Shown here piece after piece: positions 1-5,403 of a DNA stretch of 6,375 nucleotides. The translations under genes were made by a program, and so were the position numbers. This stretch comes from an uncultured Roseburia sp. (GTDB lineage Bacteria > Bacillota > Clostridia > Lachnospirales > Lachnospiraceae), in NCBI GenBank assembly GCA_910584215.1, contig CAJTYI010000122.1:1-6375 (forward strand), in the 5' to 3' direction. Numbering within the stretch: position 1 is the stretch's first letter; each line of letters begins with the position of its first letter. The notes beneath the pieces are model-generated. The model searched no databases, had not been told where the DNA came from, and saw only the letters and a program-made list of their open reading frames with translations.

Positions 1-53
1 CTCTTTTCTGTTAATTTTACCAAAATTTTATAATTAGAAAGACTTAATTTTGT

Positions 54-81
54 TGAAAAATAAATGATTGCATGTTAGAAT
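54..81 (+). promoter_or_regulatory. Putative sigma-A promoter of the chemoreceptor gene
   Basis: A -35 like TTGAAA (54-59) is followed after 16 bases by TAGAAT (76-81). A TG one base before the -10 (73-74) gives an extended -10 element. Transcription would start near 88, leaving a leader of about 70 bases before the chosen start codon. I looked for a motility-type sigma-D/sigma-28 promoter (TAAA, then GCCGATAT about 15 bases later), common for chemoreceptors. The TAAA at 61-64 has no matching -10, so a housekeeping promoter is preferred. This is motif inference only. Confidence 0.55.
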
Positions 82-161
82 TGCAAAAAGGGGTGTCTGA
101 GATTATGAGACGGATCTTGTAGGCTATTGTATCAGTGGAGAGAGGGAATGTGGTGGGGAAA

Positions 162-2216
162 ATGGCAAAAAGGAAAGTACAGATCACGTTGGGGCAGAAG
201 ATTATTGCATGTATCTTGGTCATGCAGGTTGTTGTTATGGTCATTTTGTCCACTTTTGTAATCAGCAGAACGACACAGGGCACCAAAGAGAATACCATCA
301 ACAGTATGGAAACGATTACGCAGGAACGTGCCCAGATTGTAAGAAACTATGTAAAGGAGACGGAGAATACGCTGACGGCGTACAGCCGGGCGGGTGAGAT
401 TACGGATCTGTTAAAAGACCCGGCCGACGAAAAGCTTACCGCGAAAGCCCAAAGTTACACGGAGAAGTTTTCGGCTGATATTGCCAACCTCGAGGGGCTC
501 TATACCAGTGAGTGGAATACGCATGTGCTGGCTCACACCAACGCCGCCGTGGTCGGCATAACCACGCGGGAGGGCGATTCCCTAAAAGCCCTTCAGGATT
601 CCATGCTCGCGGCTGAAGGTGTATACAATACAGGGATTATCATATCGCCGGCGAGCAAACAGCAGATCGTATCCTTGTACCGCGCGGTATATGATGAGAC
701 GGGCAGCCCGATCGGGCTGGTGGGAGGCGGAGTTTTTACCAGCGGATTGATTGAGATTCTCGACAGCCTTGTGATCAACGGTATGGAACATGCCGCCTAC
801 TGTATGGTAAACATCAGGGACGGACAGTATATTTTTACCGAAGACAGCGAGAAAGTTGCGACTGTCGCAGAAGAAGAATACATACAGGCGGTGTGCAAAA
901 AGCTGGCGGGCAGCACTAAAGATACGTCCGGTTATATCCAGTACAGCGAGGGCAGCCAGGATTTTATATCAACCTATTATTATATGGCTGATTTTGGCTG
1001 GATATTCTTTGTCAACAATGATGAAGTGGAGATATTTGCTTCGACCAACAGTTTAAAAGTGGTGCTGATTGTTTTTTGTATCGGTGCTCTGCTTATCCTT
1101 AGTTTGATATCGTTTCTGATTATCCGCAAGATGACGCGGCCAATGCGCATCATTGAAGACAGTATTGTGGCGCTGGAAAATCTCGATATCACTGAAAAGA
1201 CGGAAAATAATCGATTTGCCAACAGAAAGGATGAGCTTGGCAGTATTACACAGGCTACCAACAGCCTGGTTCAATCTTTGCGCAAGATCACAGGAACACT
1301 GCAGGAGTGTTGCGGAAGGCTTGAGGAAAAGGCAGATGGGCTTTTGTATTCCGCGCGCGAGTTATCTGACAGTGTCGCGGATAACATCGCGACAACGGAA
1401 GAATTTTCGGCCTCCATGGAGAATACCAACGCGATTGTTGTGAGCGCAAACGAAGAGATTAATAAGATCAATACGGCGGTGGAGGAAGTCCGGCACAATA
1501 TTTCCTCTTCGGTAAATGCGAGCGGGGAGATCATTGTCAGCGCCCAGTCTATGAAGCAGGAGGCGGAATATGCGTATCAGTACGGCCAGGATACGTTAGT
1601 CCGCACAAGAAGCTCTGTGCGCGAAGCGCTGCTCAGTTTAAAGAGTCTGACAAGAATCAATGAGCTGGCATCCGAAATACTTAATATTGCAGGGCAGACA
1701 AATCTCCTGTCGCTCAATGCTTCGATTGAGGCGGCGCGGGCCGGCGAGGCAGGACGCGGGTTTGCCGTCGTGGCCGGTGAGATCGCCAACCTTGCCGAAA
1801 CCTCAAAAAATACGGCCTCCGCGATTCAGACTTTGTGTAAGGAAGCGGATGAAAGCATTGTCACGGTAAATTCCTGTTTCGATTCCGTGATCGGTTTTAT
1901 CGAGAAAGATGTGGTGAGACAGTTCGAGGATTTTGTCAAAAAGGCTGCCCTTTACAGCAAGGAAGTCGATTTTATCAAGGAAAAACTTGATGTGTCGGAC
2001 CGCGAGGTCAAAGAGCTCTACCAGTCTGTGATGCAGATTTCCGACAATATGGGAGATGTCAAGGTAATCACCGATGAAAATAAGACTGCGATTGATGCGA
2101 TCGTTCAAAAAACAGAGGTAATTTCAGATATTGCGAATCTGATACAGGAGCAGTCGGACGAAAACAGAGATCTGGCAAAGCAGTTAGAAGAGCTGTTAGA
2201 GAAATTCGAGCGATAA
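162..2216 (+). CDS. Methyl-accepting chemotaxis protein with extracellular Cache domain
   Basis: This is a membrane chemoreceptor: it senses a ligand outside the cell and controls the CheA/CheW kinase array. Counting from the ATG at 162 (684 residues), a basic N-terminus leads into membrane segment 1 (about 13-36). A Cache-type sensor follows (about 46-290), containing VLAHTNAAVVGITTREGD, a stretch typical of clostridial Cache receptors. Membrane segment 2 is at about 297-322, then a HAMP domain (about 323-376, with the DELG motif). A long cytoplasmic coiled coil carries the conserved signalling hairpin (about 512-541: QTNLLSLNASIEAARAGEAG, then GRGFAVVAGEI). Length and domain order are normal, with no sign of damage. 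The ligand cannot be read from the sequence. The frame is open back to a GTG at 135 (693 residues), and GTGs at 150 and 153 are also possible. I chose ATG 162 because the protein then begins MAKRKVQ directly before the membrane segment; purine-rich tracts (GGAGAGAGGG at 137-146, GTGGGG at 153-158) precede it. No chemotaxis genes adjoin it. Confidence 0.95.
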   Translation: MAKRKVQITLGQKIIACILVMQVVVMVILSTFVISRTTQGTKENTINSMETITQERAQIVRNYVKETENTLTAYSRAGEITDLLKDPADEKLTAKAQSYTEKFSADIANLEGLYTSEWNTHVLAHTNAAVVGITTREGDSLKALQDSMLAAEGVYNTGIIISPASKQQIVSLYRAVYDETGSPIGLVGGGVFTSGLIEILDSLVINGMEHAAYCMVNIRDGQYIFTEDSEKVATVAEEEYIQAVCKKLAGSTKDTSGYIQYSEGSQDFISTYYYMADFGWIFFVNNDEVEIFASTNSLKVVLIVFCIGALLILSLISFLIIRKMTRPMRIIEDSIVALENLDITEKTENNRFANRKDELGSITQATNSLVQSLRKITGTLQECCGRLEEKADGLLYSARELSDSVADNIATTEEFSASMENTNAIVVSANEEINKINTAVEEVRHNISSSVNASGEIIVSAQSMKQEAEYAYQYGQDTLVRTRSSVREALLSLKSLTRINELASEILNIAGQTNLLSLNASIEAARAGEAGRGFAVVAGEIANLAETSKNTASAIQTLCKEADESIVTVNSCFDSVIGFIEKDVVRQFEDFVKKAALYSKEVDFIKEKLDVSDREVKELYQSVMQISDNMGDVKVITDENKTAIDAIVQKTEVISDIANLIQEQSDENRDLAKQLEELLEKFER

Positions 2217-2291
2217 GGAAAAGAACAAATCGGGTGCTATGTTACACCTGAGGTTTCATATGCGGTAAGACAGATATACAAAATAAATTGT

Positions 2292-2320
2292 TTGCAATTC
2301 TGTCTCTACTATGTTATACT
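2292..2320 (+). promoter_or_regulatory. Strong extended -10 promoter upstream of the structured RNA candidate
   Basis: TTGCAA (2292-2297), a 17-base spacer and TATACT (2315-2320) form a near-consensus sigma-A promoter. TG at 2312-2313 creates an extended -10 (TGTTATACT). The predicted start is about 2327, some ten bases before the long closing helix at 2338. No coding gene with a ribosome binding site follows within 290 bases, and an intrinsic terminator lies at 2589-2615. The promoter is therefore best explained as driving a non-coding RNA or a long leader. Confidence 0.65.
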
Positions 2321-2337
2321 ACCAATTACATGAATGT

Positions 2338-2532
2338 GAATTGTTTTCATGCAAATATTTGCCCACCAAGCGATTGGTTAAGCCCATACGGACAGGCGGG
2401 GCAGCTGCCGATTGCGGCGATAAGCCGCGTTATTGATGGAGTTAAGAGCTCAAATTTTATAAGTATTGATAATGATCACTTGTGAAACGGTCAATAAGAG
2501 TCGTAATAGCAAATATTTGCTGAAAATAGTTT
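2338..2532 (+). repeat. Long-range inverted repeat closing the RNA candidate
   Basis: The 12-base palindrome GCAAATATTTGC occurs twice, at 2351-2362 and 2509-2520. Because it is its own reverse complement, the copies are both direct and inverted repeats and can pair perfectly. The pairing continues outward: 2338-2349 pairs with 2521-2532 (nine Watson-Crick and three G-U pairs), with T2350 as the only bulge. G-U pairs in the extension favour an RNA helix over two protein-binding sites, but a pair of operators for a dimeric regulator is the alternative reading. Confidence 0.75.
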
Positions 2533-2576
2533 TTGCAGCATGTAACGGAAGATACATAAAGTATGACTATGATAAT

Positions 2577-2604
2577 TTGACAGACAGGGCAGGTGTTATA
2601 TACA
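2577..2604 (+). promoter_or_regulatory. Possible promoter overlapping the terminator, for the polyamine genes
   Basis: A perfect -35 TTGACA (2577-2582) is followed after 16 bases by TATACA (2599-2604), inside the terminator loop and descending stem. Transcription would begin near 2611, in the T run, giving a leader of about 95 bases for the decarboxylase gene. The gene otherwise lacks a clear promoter downstream of the terminator (TACAAT at 2618-2623 has no good -35). The overlap may be coincidental because the hairpin loop is TA-rich. Confidence 0.4.
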
Positions 2605-2615
2605 CCTGCTTTTTT
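2589..2615 (+). terminator. Intrinsic terminator
   Basis: A perfect 8-bp stem GCAGGTGT/ACACCTGC (2589-2596 with 2602-2609) has a five-base loop TATAT and is followed at once by six T (2610-2615), then CTT. It ends the unit started at 2292-2320. It lies 92 bases before the decarboxylase start, so it could be constitutive or could be the off-state of an attenuator. I see no obvious antiterminator partner for the ascending arm within the RNA. Confidence 0.9.
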
Positions 2616-2673
2616 CTTACAATACGCCCACATAAGGATTTGGTTGCCTTTTGCGGCAGGTGGGCAGGGAAGC

Positions 2674-2706
2674 ATGGTTATAAGAAAGGTATGGTTATCA
2701 AGATAG
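2674..2706 (+). CDS. Possible 10-codon leader peptide, MVIRKVWLSR
   Basis: An ATG at 2674 opens a 10-codon frame whose TAG (2704-2706) directly abuts the ATG of the decarboxylase at 2707. Purine-rich AGGTGGG (2658-2664) and AGGGAAG (2666-2672) lie upstream, one of them at reasonable spacing for ribosome binding. The decarboxylase itself has only AGAAAGG (2683-2689) about 17 bases upstream, so translation by coupling to this frame is plausible. Three of the ten residues are Arg or Lys, including AGA as the last sense codon, which is suggestive before an arginine-type decarboxylase. Such a short frame can occur by chance. Confidence 0.25.
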   Translation: MVIRKVWLSR

Positions 2707-4176
2707 ATGGAACATAATCCGCAGATGCATGCCCCGCTGTATGAGGCATTGGAAGATTTAAAAAGACGGCGCGTGGTCCCGTTTGACGTGCCGGGACACA
2801 AGCGCGGGAGAGGAAACCCGGAGCTTGTGGAACTGCTGGGGGAAAAGTGTGTCAGCTTAGATGTCAATTCTATGAAGCCTTTGGACAATCTCTGCCATCC
2901 GGTGTCAGTGATTAAGGAAGCGGAAGATCTGGCAGCAGAGGCATTTCGCGCCGAACATGCATTTTTTATGGTCGGGGGAACGACCTCCGCAGTTCAGAGT
3001 ATGGTGCTGTCGGCCTGCCGGGCGGGTTCTAAGATCATTTTGCCCAGAAATGTGCACAAAAGCGTGATTAACGCGCTGGTGCTCTGCGGTGCGGTGCCGG
3101 TCTATGTCAACCCCGAGGTCGATACGAGGCTTGGCATATCGCTGGGCATGAAAATATCCGAGGTGGAACGGGCGATCGTGGCAAATCCGGGTGCAGTGGC
3201 GGTGTTAGTCAACAATCCGACCTATTATGGCGTATGTTCGGATTTGCGCGCCATCGTGAAACTGGCGCATGAACACAATATGCTGGTGCTGGTGGATGAA
3301 GCGCACGGGACGCATCTGTATTTTGGCGAGCAGCTTCCGGTGTGTGCGATGGATGCGGGGGCGGATATGGCATCTGTCTCCATGCACAAGTCTGGGGGAA
3401 GCCTGACGCAGAGTTCCCTGCTGTTGACCGGAAAAAACGTCAATTGGGAGTATGTGAGCCAGATCATCAATCTGACCCAGACGACGAGCGCTTCCTACCT
3501 GCTGATGTCGAGCCTTGATATATCAAGGCGCAATCTGGTGTTGCGCGGTAAGGAATCATTTGCGCGCGTGAGTAAGATGGCGGAATATGCCAGAAAAGAG
3601 ATCAACGATATCGGCGGCTATTATGCTTACGGCAAGGAGATGATCAACGGCGGGAGTGTCTACGCTTTTGATGTGACAAAACTTGCGGTGTATACTAGGG
3701 ATATCGGACTTGCCGGTATCGAGGTGTATGATTTGCTGCGGGATGAGTATGATATTCAGATAGAACTTGGCGATATCGCCAATATCCTGGCCTATATTTC
3801 GATTGGCGACCGGATACAGGATATCGAGCGGCTGGTGGGGGCGCTGTCTGATATCAAACGTCTCTATTCCAAAGACCCGACGGCCATGTTAAATACCGAG
3901 TATATCAATCCGACTGTTTTGGTATCTCCGCAGACCGCCTTTTACTCCGAGAAGCAGAAACTGCCGCTTAAGGAGGCTGCCGGACGTGTCTGCGGCGAGT
4001 TTGTGATGTGTTATCCGCCGGGTATCCCGATTCTGGCGCCGGGGGAGATGATCACCAAGGAAATTATTGAATATATCATTTATGCAAAAGAAAAGGGCTG
4101 CTCGATGCAGGGCACCGAGGACTTGAATGTAGAATACCTGAATGTGCTTGTCGAAGATAAGAGTGTCTGGAAATAA
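2707..4176 (+). CDS. speA: Orn/Lys/Arg decarboxylase, probably arginine decarboxylase
   Basis: This cytoplasmic PLP enzyme of the fold-type I Orn/Lys/Arg decarboxylase family would convert arginine to agmatine, the entry to polyamine synthesis. At 489 residues it matches the short Bacillus-type form and lacks the N-terminal wing domain of the long enterobacterial decarboxylases. Visible motifs are FDVPGHKRG (26-34), HPVSVIKEAE (64-73), GGTTSAVQ (90-97, PLP phosphate region), VDEAHGTH (196-203, with the Asp that contacts the PLP ring nitrogen) and SVSMHKSGGSLTQ (223-235), where Lys228 should hold PLP. The C-terminal domain contains CYPPGIPILAPGE (435-447). The start at 2707 fits the family N-terminus (MEHNPQMHAPLYEAL), but its ribosome binding site is poor and a tiny frame ends just before it. 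A spermidine synthase homologue and a carboxyspermidine dehydrogenase homologue follow, supporting a polyamine role. Lysine or ornithine as substrate cannot be excluded by sequence alone. The last 11 codons lie in the first copy of a 46-bp tandem repeat. Confidence 0.92.
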   Translation: MEHNPQMHAPLYEALEDLKRRRVVPFDVPGHKRGRGNPELVELLGEKCVSLDVNSMKPLDNLCHPVSVIKEAEDLAAEAFRAEHAFFMVGGTTSAVQSMVLSACRAGSKIILPRNVHKSVINALVLCGAVPVYVNPEVDTRLGISLGMKISEVERAIVANPGAVAVLVNNPTYYGVCSDLRAIVKLAHEHNMLVLVDEAHGTHLYFGEQLPVCAMDAGADMASVSMHKSGGSLTQSSLLLTGKNVNWEYVSQIINLTQTTSASYLLMSSLDISRRNLVLRGKESFARVSKMAEYARKEINDIGGYYAYGKEMINGGSVYAFDVTKLAVYTRDIGLAGIEVYDLLRDEYDIQIELGDIANILAYISIGDRIQDIERLVGALSDIKRLYSKDPTAMLNTEYINPTVLVSPQTAFYSEKQKLPLKEAAGRVCGEFVMCYPPGIPILAPGEMITKEIIEYIIYAKEKGCSMQGTEDLNVEYLNVLVEDKSVWK

Positions 4177-4278
4177 CGCAAGAAAAAATGTGCTTGTCGA
4201 GGATAAGAGTGTTTGGAAATAACGCAAGAAAAAATGTGTCTGTCGAGGATAAGAGTGTCTGGAAATAACGCAAGATAA
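4141..4278 (+). repeat. Three tandem copies of a 46-bp unit
   Basis: Copies are 4141-4186, 4187-4232 and 4233-4278. Copy 1 encodes the final 11 codons of the decarboxylase (NVLVEDKSVWK), its TAA and ten more bases. Copies 2 and 3 are downstream non-coding duplicates. Copy 2 differs from copy 1 at two positions (A to G at unit base 15, C to T at base 27). Copy 3 has a few further changes (TC for CT near base 7 and a T in the trailing A run). Period 46 is not a multiple of three, but the stop lies in copy 1, so the protein is unaffected. I see no strong hairpin in the unit. Confidence 0.95.
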
Positions 4279-4400
4279 GCGGGGGCAGAACGAAATAACA
4301 ATTAAGCGGCTCTCGGACAAAGTGCCCGGAAACGGTTTTAGGCGCCATAGCGTCAAATATCGGTTTTTTGGAGGGGCGAAACGGTAGGGCGGTACTATAA

Positions 4401-4406
4401 TAGGAG
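4401..4406 (+). promoter_or_regulatory. Ribosome binding site fixing a GTG start
   Basis: TAGGAG stands seven bases before the GTG at 4414 and decides this start for the spermidine synthase-like gene. The next in-frame ATG is far inside the conserved domain. The adjoining TATAAT (4396-4401) resembles a -10, but a transcript from it would begin after the ribosome binding site, so I do not call it a promoter. The remaining gap back to 4279 holds no element I recognise. Confidence 0.8.
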
Positions 4407-4413
4407 AAAAAAC

Positions 4414-5286
4414 GTGGAATTATGGTTTTCGGATTATCACACGGAGAATGTGAAAGTGTCCGTGAAAGCGGAAAAGCAGCTGTTTGGAGAACAGACGGAG
4501 TTTCAGCGGATTGACGTGTTTGAGTCGAAGGAATTTGGCAGATTTCTAAGCTCCGACGGCAGCATCGTTTTTTCGGAGGCGGACGAGTTTATTTATGATG
4601 AGATGATTGTGCATGTGCCGATGGCGGTGCATCCGCGTGTAAAAAAAGTGCTTGTGATCGGCGGCGGTGACGGCGGCGTTGCGAGGGAGCTTGCCCACTA
4701 TGAAGAGATAGAGGAGATCGATGTGGTGGAGCCTGACCGCGTGTTTGTGGATGTCTGCAAAGAGTTTTTCCCTGACAATGCCTGCGGTCTCGAGGATGAG
4801 CGTGTGCGGGTGTTCTATGAGGATGGTCTGCGCTATCTGCGCAATAAGCATGACCAGTACGATTTGATTATCAATGACGCCATTGATCCGCTGGGACATA
4901 CTGCCGGACTGTTTACCAAAGAATTTTACGGGAACTGTTATCGCGCGCTGAACGAGGACGGCATTATGGTTTATCAGCACGGGAGTCCTTTTTACGATGG
5001 CGATGAGGAGTCGTGCAGGTTTATGCATCGGAAAGCGAGCCATAGCTTTCCGATCAGCCGCGTGTATCAGGCTCACATACCGACCTGTTCTTCGGGATAC
5101 TGGCTGTTTGGTTTTGCTTCCAGAAAGTATCATCCGCTGGCGGACCTCGATGTCGACCGCTGGAAACAGAGAGGGATTCAGACCTGGTACTATACGACCA
5201 ACCTGCATAAAGGAGCGTTTATGCTGCCAAAATATGTGGAGGATATGCTCGAGGAAGAAGAGGGCAGAAAGAGCGGTAAAAAATAG
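4414..5286 (+). CDS. speE: Spermidine synthase-family aminopropyltransferase
   Basis: The family transfers an aminopropyl group from decarboxylated S-adenosylmethionine to putrescine, making spermidine in the cytoplasm. The 290-residue protein has the usual length and layout: an N-terminal beta domain (MELWFSDYHTENVKVSVKAE), the DEFIYDEMIVHVP segment (57-69), the nucleotide-binding loop VIGGGDGGVARE (81-92), VVEPD (104-108), EDG (136-138), the active-site segment INDAIDPLG (153-161, with Asp155 at the catalytic position) and the late IPTCSSGYW motif (222-230). Two positions depart from the common pattern as I know it. The usual YHEM (YQEM in animals) reads YDEM at 61-64, and the usual D-S/C-T-D/E-P reads DAIDP (155-159), with Ile in place of the hydroxyl residue. 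Both lie at or near the substrate pocket, so the exact substrates are uncertain. Its neighbours are an arginine-type decarboxylase upstream and a carboxyspermidine dehydrogenase-like gene downstream. No speD, the source of the canonical donor, is in the window. The C-terminus is highly charged (EEEEGRKSGKK). Confidence 0.9.
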   Translation: MELWFSDYHTENVKVSVKAEKQLFGEQTEFQRIDVFESKEFGRFLSSDGSIVFSEADEFIYDEMIVHVPMAVHPRVKKVLVIGGGDGGVARELAHYEEIEEIDVVEPDRVFVDVCKEFFPDNACGLEDERVRVFYEDGLRYLRNKHDQYDLIINDAIDPLGHTAGLFTKEFYGNCYRALNEDGIMVYQHGSPFYDGDEESCRFMHRKASHSFPISRVYQAHIPTCSSGYWLFGFASRKYHPLADLDVDRWKQRGIQTWYYTTNLHKGAFMLPKYVEDMLEEEEGRKSGKK

Positions 5287-5374
5287 GAAGAACGACGGTA
5301 AGAGCGCGGAGACACCGGCAAATCAGGATGGTATCTGTGTTCTGGCGGGACCGTATGCTTAAAACTAATGTTGC

Positions 5375-5388
5375 GCCGCAAAAGCGGC
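5375..5388 (+). other. Small GC hairpin before the dehydrogenase start
   Basis: A perfect 5-bp stem GCCGC/GCGGC with loop AAAA ends six bases before the AGAGGG ribosome binding site (5395-5400) of the next gene. No T run follows, so it is not a terminator. It could modestly affect translation or processing of the intercistronic mRNA, or be incidental. Confidence 0.4.
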
Positions 5389-5403
5389 AGAATGAGAGGG
5401 AAA

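Larger units (their letters stand above)
2327..2615 (+). ncRNA. Candidate structured non-coding RNA, about 290 nt, unidentified
   Basis: This stretch has its own promoter just upstream and an intrinsic terminator at its end, and no plausible gene. Direct inspection shows an outer helix of 24 pairs with one bulge (2338-2362 with 2509-2532). Enclosed elements are a hairpin ACCAA-GCGA-TTGGT (2365-2378, a GNRA tetraloop), a palindrome GGCAGCTGCC (2400-2409), a hairpin GCGGC-GATAA-GCCGC (2414-2428), a small hairpin GAGTT-AAG-AGCTC (2439-2451), and an arm TTATTGAT/GTCAATAA (2430-2437 with 2490-2497). It could be a free small RNA or a regulatory leader of the decarboxylase gene 92 bases beyond the terminator. 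I compared it by eye with riboswitch signatures I know (lysine, glycine, c-di-GMP, THF, fluoride, ZTP, T-box) and saw no match. It does not look like a simple 6S rod. A known large Firmicutes RNA such as raiA is possible but I cannot confirm it. The ends are estimates. Confidence 0.6.

Noticed and set aside
2217..2291. Possible terminator for the chemoreceptor gene (GGTG...CACC near 2234-2250)
   Set aside because: The stem is only about four pairs and no T run follows.
2466..2717. An 83-codon + strand frame running from the RNA candidate to just past the decarboxylase start
   Set aside because: It reads through the closing helix and the terminator, has no ribosome binding site or recognisable protein features, and overlaps the decarboxylase start.
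2457..2888. A 143-codon minus-strand frame opposite the RNA candidate and the decarboxylase start
   Set aside because: It crosses the terminator and lies antisense to well-conserved decarboxylase codons; composition looks like a shadow frame.
4141..4278. CRISPR-like array
   Set aside because: Units are directly adjacent with no unique spacers, and the first copy is coding sequence.
3889..4356. Minus-strand frames with a repeated LRYFQTLLSST-like peptide
   Set aside because: The peptide repetition is only the 46-bp DNA repeat read backwards, and most of the frame is antisense to the decarboxylase gene.
4396..4401. Consensus TATAAT just before speE
   Set aside because: No matching -35 at proper spacing, and a start from it would fall after the ribosome binding site.
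4546..5208. A 220-codon minus-strand frame inside speE
   Set aside because: It is entirely antisense to the clearly conserved spermidine synthase frame, with no recognisable motif of its own.
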